64,000 nucleotides of DNA from Marinobacter subterrani (GTDB taxonomy: Bacteria; Pseudomonadota; Gammaproteobacteria; Pseudomonadales; Oleiphilaceae): NCBI RefSeq assembly GCF_001045555.1, contig NZ_LFBU01000001.1:744001-808000 (forward strand), written 5' to 3'. Both the position numbers and the translations under genes were made by a program. The notes beneath the pieces are model-generated. The model ran no database searches. It saw only the letters and a list, made by a program, of their open reading frames with translations, and had not been told where the DNA came from. Positions 48,999 to 57,764 of this stretch are shown piece after piece (the first letter of the stretch is position 1; each line of letters starts with the position of its first letter).

Positions 48999-50675
48999 TT
49001 ACTTGTTAACGGCCTCGTCCCGCAGCTCGCGCCGCAGAATCTTGCCCACGTTGGTCTTGGGCAGTTCGTCGCGGAATTCAAAGTGCTTGGGCACCTTGTA
49101 CGCGGTTAGCCGCTCGCGGCAGAATTCCTTGAGCTCGTTCTCGGTCACACCGTCAGCGGTGGGCACCAGGTAGACCTTGACCGCCTCGCCACTCTTGGCA
49201 TCCGGAATACCGACAGCGGCGCACTCAACCACCTTCGGATGACTGCTGACCACGTCCTCAATCTCGTTCGGAAACACGTTGAAGCCGGACACAATGATCA
49301 TGTCTTTCTTGCGGTCGACAATCCGGATGTAACCGTCTTCCTGGATCAGGGCAATATCCCCGGTGCGCAGGAAGCCGTCTGCCGTGAACGATTTCTGGGT
49401 GTCTTCCGGGCGCTGCCAGTAGCCACGCATTACCTGGGGGCCTTTCACACACAGCTCGCCGGGCTCGCCAAAGGGTGTTTCATTGCCCTCGTCGTCCAGG
49501 GTCTTGACCTGGGTTGAGGGAATCGGCAGGCCGATGGTGCCGATCTGAATGGCACTGGGCGGATTGAAGGTCACCACGGGAGAGGTCTCGGTCATTCCGA
49601 AGCCCTCGCAGATCTCGCACCCTGTTACCCGCTGCCACATTTTTGCCGTATCGCTGGTCAGGGCCATACCGCCGGAGGAGGTCAGCTTGAGACTGCTGAA
49701 GTCCAGATCCTGGAACTCCTCGTTGTTGCACAAGGCCACGAACAGGGTATTGAGGCCGAGGAATGCGGTAAATTTGTGGTTTTTCAGTTCCTTCACAAAC
49801 CCGGGGATGTCTCTGGGGTTCGGAATCAGGATATTGTGGGAGCCTGCCTCCAGCATGATGCCGCAGTTCAGGGTGAAGGAGTAAATGTGGTACAGCGGCA
49901 GAGGCGCAATGACAACTTCCTGTCCCTCGTTAACCATCCCCTCCATCATCGGGCGGGTTTGCAGCAGGTTTGCCACCAGATTGCCATGGGTCAGCATGGC
50001 GCCTTTGGCGACGCCGGTCGTGCCGCCGGTATATTGCAGAACAGCGACATCGTCCGCCTTGCAGTCAACCGGTGAGAACTTTTCCCGGCCACCGGCACTG
50101 AGCACCGCCGGCAGTTTATGGGCCTGGGGAATGTTGAACGGAGGCACCATCTTTTTCACATGCTTGATCACCGCGTTCATCAACGTGCGCTTGATTGGTG
50201 AGTGCATATCGGCAATTTCAGTCACGATGACAAGTTCAATGCCGGTATGGGGCAGGACCTTTTCGGCATTTTCGGCCATGTTGGCCAGCACCACCAGCGC
50301 CTTGGCACCGGAATCGTTGAACTGGTGCTCCATTTCCCGCTTGGTATACAGCGGGTTGGTGTTCACCACAATCAGGCCGGCACGCATGGCACCGAACACA
50401 ACCACCGGATACTGGCTGACGTTCGGCATCTGAACGGCAATCCGGTCGCCGGGCTTCAGGTCAGTCTTGTTCTGAATCCAGGCGGCAAAGTTGCGGCTCT
50501 GGGTGTCGAGATCGCGATAAGTGAGCGTTGCGCCAACAGCGGAGAATGCGGGACGGTCAGCAAATTTTTTGACCGCCTGTTCGAACACATCCACCATGCT
50601 TTTGTATTTGCTCAGGTCAACCTCGCGAGGTACGCCGGCGGGGTATTTATCCTGATAGAACTGCTCAAAATCCAT
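48999..50675 (-). CDS. fadD: FadD, long-chain fatty-acid-CoA ligase
   Basis: FadD activates fatty acids to acyl-CoA through an acyl-adenylate at the inner membrane. The 558-residue protein has the AMP-binding motif YTGGTTGVAKGA and the acyl-CoA synthetase signature DGFLRTGDIA with the late catalytic Lys region (TNVGKILRREL). The second ATG (50675) is chosen because AGGAG lies at proper distance from it and not from the first (50681). It is divergent from a MaoC-like hydratase. Confidence 0.96.
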   Translation of the reverse strand: MDFEQFYQDKYPAGVPREVDLSKYKSMVDVFEQAVKKFADRPAFSAVGATLTYRDLDTQSRNFAAWIQNKTDLKPGDRIAVQMPNVSQYPVVVFGAMRAGLIVVNTNPLYTKREMEHQFNDSGAKALVVLANMAENAEKVLPHTGIELVIVTEIADMHSPIKRTLMNAVIKHVKKMVPPFNIPQAHKLPAVLSAGGREKFSPVDCKADDVAVLQYTGGTTGVAKGAMLTHGNLVANLLQTRPMMEGMVNEGQEVVIAPLPLYHIYSFTLNCGIMLEAGSHNILIPNPRDIPGFVKELKNHKFTAFLGLNTLFVALCNNEEFQDLDFSSLKLTSSGGMALTSDTAKMWQRVTGCEICEGFGMTETSPVVTFNPPSAIQIGTIGLPIPSTQVKTLDDEGNETPFGEPGELCVKGPQVMRGYWQRPEDTQKSFTADGFLRTGDIALIQEDGYIRIVDRKKDMIIVSGFNVFPNEIEDVVSSHPKVVECAAVGIPDAKSGEAVKVYLVPTADGVTENELKEFCRERLTAYKVPKHFEFRDELPKTNVGKILRRELRDEAVNK

Positions 50676-50863
50676 TACCATCTCCTGTGTGGCGCTTCTG
50701 ATTGTAATGATTTACCAATGTCAGGCTGATCAGAAAATCAACCCTACAAAAGTATCAGCCTCAAAAAAGTTGGGAGAGAATAGCAGTTTTGTAACCGATG
50801 AGGTAGTTTTCGGGGGACTTACCCGAACACCTGTACTCAAATGACAATAGTGCGGAGCACGCC

Positions 50864-51349
50864 ATGAGCGATACCCTTGATACTCTTGAGAATATTACCT
50901 ACGACGAGCTGAACGAGGGCGATACGGCCACCTTCACACGCACCCTTTCCGAAGACGAGCTGGTGCTGTTTGCCGCGGTTTCCGGTGACGTGAATCCGGT
51001 ACACCTGGACTCGGAGTTTGCCGCCGGCTCCATGTTCAAGGAGCGGATTGCCCATGGCATGTGGAGCGGCTCCCTGATTTCTGCCGCACTGGCCACCGTT
51101 ATGCCGGGCCCGGGAACCATCTACCTTGAGCAGAGCCTGTCATTCAAGCGCCCGGTAAAGCTTGATGACACACTCACCGTAAACCTGAAAGTGCTGAGCA
51201 AGGAGCCGAAAGGCCGTGTGGTGGTGGCGTGCGATGTGCGGAACCAGAATGGCCAGCAGGTGGTATCGGGCGAGGCCAGGGTTATAGCGCCAACAGAGAA
51301 AGTTTCCCTGCACAAACCCCAACTGCCCAGGATCACCATCGAAAGCTGA
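50864..51349 (+). CDS. MaoC-like (R)-specific enoyl-CoA hydratase (PhaJ type)
   Basis: A 161-residue hotdog protein with the hydratase motif FAAVSGDVNPVHLD, where Asp42 and His47 are the catalytic pair, and the IAHGM segment. Such enzymes hydrate trans-2-enoyl-CoA to (R)-3-hydroxyacyl-CoA, linking beta-oxidation to polyester or other 3-hydroxyacid uses. GCGGAG precedes the ATG. A related gene lies near fadD in Pseudomonas. Confidence 0.9.
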   Translation: MSDTLDTLENITYDELNEGDTATFTRTLSEDELVLFAAVSGDVNPVHLDSEFAAGSMFKERIAHGMWSGSLISAALATVMPGPGTIYLEQSLSFKRPVKLDDTLTVNLKVLSKEPKGRVVVACDVRNQNGQQVVSGEARVIAPTEKVSLHKPQLPRITIES

Positions 51350-51390
51350 TCCGGGCGAGGGGCAGCACGCCGCTGCCCCTTCCCTGCCCC

Positions 51391-52389
51391 TTACCCGGGC
51401 AGGAAATCAATCGGAAACCGCACCCGGCGCGTCTCGACCTGATCGGCACCAAAGTTGAACATCCTCACCCGCATGGCGATGCGCTGTTCCAGGGACGGAT
51501 GCTCCAGTTCAGAGCTGACGACCTTGCAGGCGGAAACCGAACCGTCCGGTTCGATCACCAGCTCCAGCAATACCTTGCCCTCAAGCGTGGGATCCTGCCT
51601 CAGCTCTCTCCGGTACAGGGAGTAAAGTGCGGTTTTATTGGCATCAAAGACCTTGCGAATATTGCTCATGGCCCGCTCGCCCACGGTGGGTTCGGGTTTA
51701 GCCGCCGTTGCCGCCACGGCCCGGCTTTCCTCAACCGGCGCTGCGACCTTCCGGACATCGTGCCCGGCAACCGCTACTGCTATCTCCGGTGTTGCAGATT
51801 TTCCGACACCTCCGCTGCCGCTGAGGACCTCACGGGAATCCGGCGCTTCAACAGAATCCGCTGTAGCTGGTGAGCCGGTGTTGACCGCAAACTGGCGTGC
51901 CGGCGCCGTTTCGGGTTCGCGCAATGAGGCAAGCCGGTCTTTCATCGCCAACAGGCCCGATTTTGACGCCGTCGCCCGGGCCTGCTCGACGGTTTGCCGG
52001 GGCTTTGGCTGCGCTGGCTGGGCAACCACAGGTTCCGTTTGGGGCGCTGGTTCGGGTTCAGCCGTCACCGGTTCGGGGGTCGGCTTTTCCGGTTCTTTGC
52101 TCCGAACCTCGGGTTCAGGCTCAGGCATTGGCTTGACCGGCTCTGGCCTGGCCGGCGCCGGGGGCACAACAGGCTTTGGCTGTTCCAGCAGGCGCGCAAG
52201 CCTGGGTGGAATCTGCTCGGCCTTACTGCGCTCGATCTCCGGCAAATCCAGTGTCGGTATCAGAAACGCCGGGGGCAAAAACAACACCAGCATAACCACG
52301 ACAATCGCCGTAAATCTGAGATTTTCGCGACTATCCCGGTTCCATGGCAGCCCCGGTTGATGCATCACCAAAGCCTGGGGGTCAGCCAT
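51391..52389 (-). CDS. TonB-like energy transducer (AgmX/PglI C-terminal type)
   Basis: A 332-residue protein with a cytoplasmic N-terminus, one membrane helix (about 26-46), a Pro/Glu-rich periplasmic stalk (about 60-145), a low-complexity middle and a C-terminal domain (about 235-332; segments LEGKVLLELVIEPDGSV and SSELEHPSLEQRI) of the AgmX/PglI type, related to TonB. It is the last gene of a nine-gene operon and overlaps the second ExbD by eight bases; a GGGGGAAG site precedes ATG 52389. It probably carries force across the periplasm. Confidence 0.85.
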   Translation of the reverse strand: MADPQALVMHQPGLPWNRDSRENLRFTAIVVVMLVLFLPPAFLIPTLDLPEIERSKAEQIPPRLARLLEQPKPVVPPAPARPEPVKPMPEPEPEVRSKEPEKPTPEPVTAEPEPAPQTEPVVAQPAQPKPRQTVEQARATASKSGLLAMKDRLASLREPETAPARQFAVNTGSPATADSVEAPDSREVLSGSGGVGKSATPEIAVAVAGHDVRKVAAPVEESRAVAATAAKPEPTVGERAMSNIRKVFDANKTALYSLYRRELRQDPTLEGKVLLELVIEPDGSVSACKVVSSELEHPSLEQRIAMRVRMFNFGADQVETRRVRFPIDFLPG

Positions 52390-52870
52390 TTCGAACTTCC
52401 CCCTCCACCGCAAGCCGTACCTGCCGGTACTGCTCATCAATGCAGGTCTGCATGACCTTCCGTAGCAACCGGTAATCGGTATCCCGGCCGGCCATGATGG
52501 TTACCGCCAACCCTTGCTCCGGGATTTCGGACCAACGGCTGCGACGCCAGGCCAGCTCCTCCGCCAACCCTGGGAAGTGGCTATCCCCCGTTTCAATACC
52601 CGATAACCGGACCACTTCCTTGCCCTGCACCAGAATCGAATCACCGGTCAGTTGAACCGTGAGGCTCTCTTCTGCCTGCTGTTTCGCGCTGGATGTCGGC
52701 AGTGGCAGGTCAGAGCCGTTCTGCATGACCTTCACATCGGAGGAGTTCACCATCAGGAAAAAAACCAGAATGGTGAAGATGTCCATCAGCGAGACCAGGT
52801 TGAGGCCACCCGCCCGGTGCATGCGGCCATAGTGCCGCTGAATTCTGCGAGCTTTACGGGATCGTTTCAC
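52382..52870 (-). CDS. ExbD/TolR-family protein (with conserved Asp)
   Basis: A 162-residue protein with a basic N-terminus, one membrane helix carrying Asp30 (LNLVSLMDIFTILVFF), the residue that carries protons in this family, and a periplasmic domain. It would form with the TolQ/ExbB-like protein a proton-driven motor. It overlaps the first ExbD by four bases. See the separate entry for the other paralogue, which lacks the Asp. Confidence 0.9.
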   Translation of the reverse strand: MKRSRKARRIQRHYGRMHRAGGLNLVSLMDIFTILVFFLMVNSSDVKVMQNGSDLPLPTSSAKQQAEESLTVQLTGDSILVQGKEVVRLSGIETGDSHFPGLAEELAWRRSRWSEIPEQGLAVTIMAGRDTDYRLLRKVMQTCIDEQYRQVRLAVEGEVRNG

Positions 52871-53397
52871 ACGCCCTCCCCGGATGATTCCTTGCCGGTG
52901 GCGGCCAGTTGACGGCTCTCCGACGCATCCATCAGGGACACATCCGGAAACAGTTCTCCCTCCACCACGCTGGCCGCGACGACGGCCGGGTAGGACCGAA
53001 CCGTATCCATGGCGGTAACCAGGGTCTGGTAATCAATATCCGGGCCCACTTCCAGCACCAGATCGGTTTTCTCGGGCACCCGGGTTTTCACCTGCCGGAG
53101 CACCTCACGAAGCGCGGCGAAATCCTGCCCGCCGGCCTTTTTGGGGAGAACACGGATAACGCCGCGGTCGCTGTCTGCAATTTCGATTCCCTCCGGAATC
53201 AGCGTTACCACCAGGCGAAAGTCATCCGCTTCCGGTGCCTCACCGGGCTCCATTCCCGGAAAATTCAACTCAATCATGTGAACCTGGCTGAACACCATGC
53301 CCAACAACAGAACCGGCACCAGAACAATCATGAGGTTCAGAAAGGCAGTGATGTCCAGGTCCGGCGACGTACTCAGCCTGCGATGTCGGCGTCTCAT
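52867..53397 (-). CDS. ExbD/TolR-family protein with Asn in place of the proton Asp
   Basis: A 176-residue paralogue with basic N-terminus, one membrane helix and a periplasmic domain. Aligning LDITAFLNLMIVL with the usual LDxTPxxDxxxxL pattern puts Asn21 where the proton-carrying Asp normally lies; Asp13 and Asp15 are before the helix. It may be a structural partner in a mixed dimer with the other ExbD. It starts nine bases after the TolQ-like gene. Confidence 0.88.
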   Translation of the reverse strand: MRRRHRRLSTSPDLDITAFLNLMIVLVPVLLLGMVFSQVHMIELNFPGMEPGEAPEADDFRLVVTLIPEGIEIADSDRGVIRVLPKKAGGQDFAALREVLRQVKTRVPEKTDLVLEVGPDIDYQTLVTAMDTVRSYPAVVAASVVEGELFPDVSLMDASESRQLAATGKESSGEGV

Positions 53398-53406
53398 GGC
53401 GTCAAC

Positions 53407-54102
53407 TCAGGCCAGGGAGGGCCGGGGCTCAGGATTCGCCGCCCGGGGTGGCACCGCGCCGGAGGCCGCAGGCGCGCCCGGGTCAGAAATAATATTCAGC
53501 AGTTTCACGCCGGCCATTTCAAAACTGTCGACAATTTCGTTGGTGCGCGTCTGCAAAACCGCATGGAACATCAGCAGCGGTATCGCGGACATCAGCCCGA
53601 ATGCCGTGGTATTCATGGCTACCGAGATACTGCCGGAGAGCAGGCTGGCTTTCTGCGAGGGGTCCGCCGCGGCCACCGCTGTAAAGGCGGCAATCAGGCC
53701 GATGATGGTACCGAGAAGCCCGAGAAGCGTGGCGATGTTTGCCAGCGTTGCCAGGTACTGGGTGCGCTTCTCCAGCCGCGGCAGGACTTCCATCAGACCC
53801 TCTTCCATGGCGTATTCGATGTCTTCACGCCGGCTGTTGCTCAGCAGACGGCCGATTCCGGCACCCATGATGGCGGCTATGGCACTGTTCGAGTTGCTGG
53901 CTGCTTTCATGGCGCGCTGATAATCACGCTTCTGGAGCAACGGCAGAATGCCACGCTCGAAGGCGATCCGGTTGCGCCGTCGCACTCCGGAAAGATAGAC
54001 AAACCGTTCAACGGCGATCGCCAGGCCCAGCGCCAGCACAACAGCGATGGGGTACATGAAGGGGCCGCCTTCCTGAAAAAAACGTACGATGGTGTCGAGC
54101 AT
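53407..54102 (-). CDS. MotA/TolQ/ExbB-family proton channel protein
   Basis: A 231-residue protein with three membrane helices (about 14-36, 125-150, 160-185), the TolQ/ExbB layout with a large cytoplasmic part between the first two, and the conserved LATLANIATLLGLLGTIIGLI segment. Five copies usually surround two ExbD helices. A Pro/Ala-rich C-terminal tail is extra. It is part of the nine-gene operon. Confidence 0.92.
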   Translation of the reverse strand: MLDTIVRFFQEGGPFMYPIAVVLALGLAIAVERFVYLSGVRRRNRIAFERGILPLLQKRDYQRAMKAASNSNSAIAAIMGAGIGRLLSNSRREDIEYAMEEGLMEVLPRLEKRTQYLATLANIATLLGLLGTIIGLIAAFTAVAAADPSQKASLLSGSISVAMNTTAFGLMSAIPLLMFHAVLQTRTNEIVDSFEMAGVKLLNIISDPGAPAASGAVPPRAANPEPRPSLA

Positions 54103-54118
54103 CTTTATTCTCCCGGTA

Positions 54119-54466
54119 TTACTGCACAGTCACGGCTGAGCTCCCGAGGGGGCTCAGAATCAGGGGGTTCAGGTTTTCCCGAAACAGGCGATGCCGTTCC
54201 AGGGCCACCGGGTCTACCGGCCGAACCAGTTCCGGCGCGGTGTCATCCAGCTTCGCCCGGGGGCGCTTTGGCAGGCTTGGTGGCTGCCAGGGCAAAATGT
54301 AAAGTACCCTGGGCTCGTCCTCGCCCAGGCTTGCGGAAATGCCGTCAACGCTGAGGCGAACTGCATCGCCCTGCCCTGGCGCCGCAGTGGCCGTGGCCAT
54401 CACGGCACTCCAGGCAACCAGGATTGCCAACACACCGGCTCTTTTGATTTTCAGATCACTGCGCAT
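54119..54466 (-). CDS. Small exported protein of the TolQR-like operon
   Basis: A 115-residue protein I do not recognise, with a signal peptide (VLAILVAWSAVMATATAA) and a Pro-rich mature part with LYILPWQPPSLPKRP. It is 0 bases from the TPR lipoprotein gene and 16 before the TolQ-like gene. It is probably a periplasmic adaptor of the complex. No known domain is visible. Confidence 0.7.
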   Translation of the reverse strand: MRSDLKIKRAGVLAILVAWSAVMATATAAPGQGDAVRLSVDGISASLGEDEPRVLYILPWQPPSLPKRPRAKLDDTAPELVRPVDPVALERHRLFRENLNPLILSPLGSSAVTVQ

Positions 54467-54952
54467 CTATTCCAGCCTCCGTTCAAGATCAGCAATCCAC
54501 CCGGCCACCAGCTTGTCGTCTTCTTCGGTCAACGCCTGATAGCGTTCGTAGTGCGCGAGCGCCTTGTCGAGATCCAGCAGATAGAGCTCAGCGATTACCG
54601 CGAGGTTGAAGTGCAGCTCGGCAACCTCGGGAGACCGGGCGATACCCCTTTCCAGAAGCGTCACAGCATCGGCAAAACGGTGCTGGTCTTTCATCAGCAA
54701 CGCCAGGTTATTCACAACCACGGCATTGCCCGGATCCAGTTCCACCGCTCTCTGCCATGCCTCGGCAGCGGCGTTCCGGCGGCCCTGCTCGAAGGCCAGT
54801 TGCCCCTGCGTTGCGAACTCTTTCGCCAGTTCCGGGTTGCTCTGGACAGGTTCGGGTTGCGGTTGCTGAGCAGCCGGCCCTGCGCAGCCGGCCAGCAGAC
54901 CCAGCAAAAGGCTCCAGGCCAACCGGTATGTCCGCCCATAATTACACGCCAT
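54467..54952 (-). CDS. TPR lipoprotein of the TolQR-like operon
   Basis: A 161-residue protein with a lipoprotein signal (LLGLLAGC, lipid-modified Cys expected at about residue 23) and two or three tetratricopeptide repeats (ELAKEFATQGQLAFEQG, ELDPGNAVVVNNLALLM, SPEVAELHFNLAVI). Being lipidated it would sit in the outer or inner membrane. Its order near TolQ-type genes resembles lipoprotein TPR parts (AglT, GltE) of myxobacterial motors, an analogy of arrangement only. Confidence 0.8.
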   Translation of the reverse strand: MACNYGRTYRLAWSLLLGLLAGCAGPAAQQPQPEPVQSNPELAKEFATQGQLAFEQGRRNAAAEAWQRAVELDPGNAVVVNNLALLMKDQHRFADAVTLLERGIARSPEVAELHFNLAVIAELYLLDLDKALAHYERYQALTEEDDKLVAGWIADLERRLE

Positions 54953-57764
54953 CGCCGGCCTCCATATTCCAGCTCAACCATTTCACATCGCGCTGGTAGC
55001 GCCCCGGGTGCAGCTTGGCCAGAACACCCAGGCTACGCTCAATCCAGGCATCGTAGCCCTGCGAGGTAATCCGTTGGTGGTTCTCCGAGTGCAGCCGGAT
55101 GGCCTTTTCCTCGAACGGATGGGCCTCCTCTTCCAGCAGCATCCGGTACTGCATGGCCTCCATCTCGTTCAGCTCCGCTGGTACGGCGGACGCGATCAAA
55201 TCCCGGGCCAGACCCCGATACAATTCCGCCCGACGATAAAGCGATTCTGATACCACGGCATCTCCACCAAGTGCCTCGGCATCCAGGAACCGTTGCCGTG
55301 CCGTCTCCAGCGCCTGCTGCTTGCGCGCCAGCGAATCTTCCAGCGGATGGCTCAGCTCGATGCTGGTGAACGTCGCTGCCGCCCGGGCGCCAAGAACCAG
55401 TGAGGCACGGGATGCCCATGCCAGGGTTTCCTCGCTGTGCCAGGGGCTGTCGAGTTCCGCGCGCACCAGCGCCTGCCGCCAGCGATCCGCCCCGGCATCG
55501 GACTCCACCAGGCGGTGACGCATGGTCTGGAGCTGAAGATGGCCCGAACTGTCTTCAACAGCGGGGCCGGTGGCCAGGTAGTCCCGGTACAGCGCGTTGC
55601 GTTCGGCAACATTGCCCGCTTCGTGAAGCAATGCCGCCGCTCTGAGCCGCAGCGTCCAGGGGGCGGGCTGGCCCGAGGCCGCCTGGAGGAGCTCTGATGC
55701 TGCCAGTGCTGGCTGCCCGGAGGACACCCACGCGTGGACCAGTTTTTCGCTGATACCCGAGGCCAGTTCATGGCCGGGAAAGTCCGAGCGGAAACGCTCA
55801 AGACCTTTGATCGCCGCAGGCCAGTCCGCTGCCTTGAGAAGGGTGTTGGCCGCATCATACTGGCCTTTGATGGCGATCTCCGACCCGGGCAGAATGGAAC
55901 TGATGCGGCGGAAATGCCTGACCGCCTCTTCGGCATTGCCGCTGGTCGCAGCGCCCTCACCCTGGCGATACACCACCGTGGCCAACTGCTTGCGAATGCT
56001 TGCCATGTCGCCAGCCCCGGCCAGACCATTGGCAGAATGACCCGTGCCGGCATTTTCAGCGAGCGCCAGAGCCTGCTGCCAGGCCCTTTCTGCAAGACCG
56101 TATTCGGCCTGTTGCTGCCGGACTTTTGCCGTTACCTGCCACGCCGCATAACGTTCCGGGCCTGACGCTTCCTTGCTGGTGATGACTCGCGCACTGTAAT
56201 CCAGCGCGCGCTGATGGTCGCCGGCGGCGAGCCAGCGCTTCGACAGGTCGGCCATCACGCCAGCGTTTCTGGCATCCCCGGGGAAACGGTCGGCAAACCG
56301 GTCGGCTTCGGCGGAAACTGCCGCAAGTGAGGGCCGGAAGTCCCGGCTGACCCGCTGGCCTTCGACGCCATCGCGCAGCAGGGTAACGGCAGCCCATCCG
56401 GCATCCGCGGCGGCCTGGTAACCAACCACCTCATAAGCGGCCTGCCGAAAGTCTGCCAGCGCCTCAGGGAACTGCCCTGCCTGGAGCCGGGCGTCGCCGG
56501 CAAGGCGAAGGACTTCACCCTTCGGAGCGGAGCGCCGGGCAAGGCCCTCGTAGTAGTCCGCAGCCGAGGCGAAGGCGGCCTGAGCGGCATTGATATCGCC
56601 CGATTCAGCGGCCCTGGTGCCCCGGTTATAGTGAAAGTCGGCCAGCATCCGGCTGAAGCCCTGCCATTTTTCGTGCTCGCTCTGGTTCAGGCGAGCGTAG
56701 CCAGTGGCAGATTCAAAACCCGCCACGAACTCTGCCCTGGCCTGGCGAATACGCTCAGGCTGGCCCGCTCGCTGCCAGACTTCAACGACCTGCAACATGA
56801 ACGCTGGCACCTTGCCGTGGTTCGGGGCATAGCGAATAAATGCCTGGTTAACCGCGACACTGGCGTCGGTTTGCCCCAGGATGGCGTAGTAATCCGCCAG
56901 CCGGTCGAACAGGAGATGTACCCAGGGGCGACTACCGTTGTCGCCCAGCCAGGACACCAGCGTATCGGCGCCGCGTTTTCTGGCGGCCATCATGGCCAGT
57001 ACCCGGAAGGTGTCATCAATGGTATCGACACTGGATGCGTTGACGGTTTCCAGACTTCGGGTGTCCGGCAGAAACTCGTCCAGAACCGTCACAAAGGTAT
57101 TGGCCGCGCGATTCCAGGCGCCGGCACCCTGCTTGAACTGACTCCAGCCCAGCATGTAACGCGCCTTGGTGCTGAATTCCGCGCTATTGCCGGATTCAAT
57201 CAGTTGGCGATAGCCGGCTTCTGCCTCCGCGTAGCGACCGGACGCGAAGGCCGATTCGGCAATCCGGAACCTGGCCTCTGGCACCAGCGGCGAGTCAGGG
57301 TAGAGCCCAACCAGCTGTTTCAGGCGCTGGATGGATTCCTCATGGTTGCCGGTCAGGGCATGGGCTTTCGCCATCTGATACAGCAGCTCGTCAAGACTCC
57401 CGCTGAAGCTGCCCCGCTCGAGAATCGATTCGTAGCTGCTGATTGCCTCGCGGTAGACCTGCACTTCCTCCGAGGGTGAGAACCCGATGTCTTCCCCGGA
57501 CCGGTCCCGAATGTTGCTCAAACGGTTCAGGGCATCGATCCGCACCTCAGGTTCATCGGAGTTCCGGAACAGGCTCTGATAGCGCCGCGCGACTTCCGAT
57601 GGCGAAATGGCCGGCAAGGGGCGGGATTCGAATTTGAGGAACACGGGGCGCATATCGCCAATGGTTTCGCCATCGCGCCCGAGCTCGACCCGGAAGGATT
57701 CCTGGGCCATCACCGGCGAAATGAACCAGAGCGCTGCCAGGAACCCCGGAACCAAACGCATCAT
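54942..57764 (-). CDS. Large exported TPR-repeat protein
   Basis: A 940-residue protein with a signal peptide (ending near SPVMA) and many tetratricopeptide-like repeats through its whole length, including SPLVPEARFRIAESAFASGRYAEAE near residue 180. It is Ala/Arg/Glu-rich and helical, and probably a periplasmic scaffold. It overlaps the neighbours on both sides (4 and 11 bases). The size and repeat content fit proteins such as AgmK/GltE-like scaffolds; direct homology is unproven. Confidence 0.82.
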   Translation of the reverse strand: MMRLVPGFLAALWFISPVMAQESFRVELGRDGETIGDMRPVFLKFESRPLPAISPSEVARRYQSLFRNSDEPEVRIDALNRLSNIRDRSGEDIGFSPSEEVQVYREAISSYESILERGSFSGSLDELLYQMAKAHALTGNHEESIQRLKQLVGLYPDSPLVPEARFRIAESAFASGRYAEAEAGYRQLIESGNSAEFSTKARYMLGWSQFKQGAGAWNRAANTFVTVLDEFLPDTRSLETVNASSVDTIDDTFRVLAMMAARKRGADTLVSWLGDNGSRPWVHLLFDRLADYYAILGQTDASVAVNQAFIRYAPNHGKVPAFMLQVVEVWQRAGQPERIRQARAEFVAGFESATGYARLNQSEHEKWQGFSRMLADFHYNRGTRAAESGDINAAQAAFASAADYYEGLARRSAPKGEVLRLAGDARLQAGQFPEALADFRQAAYEVVGYQAAADAGWAAVTLLRDGVEGQRVSRDFRPSLAAVSAEADRFADRFPGDARNAGVMADLSKRWLAAGDHQRALDYSARVITSKEASGPERYAAWQVTAKVRQQQAEYGLAERAWQQALALAENAGTGHSANGLAGAGDMASIRKQLATVVYRQGEGAATSGNAEEAVRHFRRISSILPGSEIAIKGQYDAANTLLKAADWPAAIKGLERFRSDFPGHELASGISEKLVHAWVSSGQPALAASELLQAASGQPAPWTLRLRAAALLHEAGNVAERNALYRDYLATGPAVEDSSGHLQLQTMRHRLVESDAGADRWRQALVRAELDSPWHSEETLAWASRASLVLGARAAATFTSIELSHPLEDSLARKQQALETARQRFLDAEALGGDAVVSESLYRRAELYRGLARDLIASAVPAELNEMEAMQYRMLLEEEAHPFEEKAIRLHSENHQRITSQGYDAWIERSLGVLAKLHPGRYQRDVKWLSWNMEAGDGV

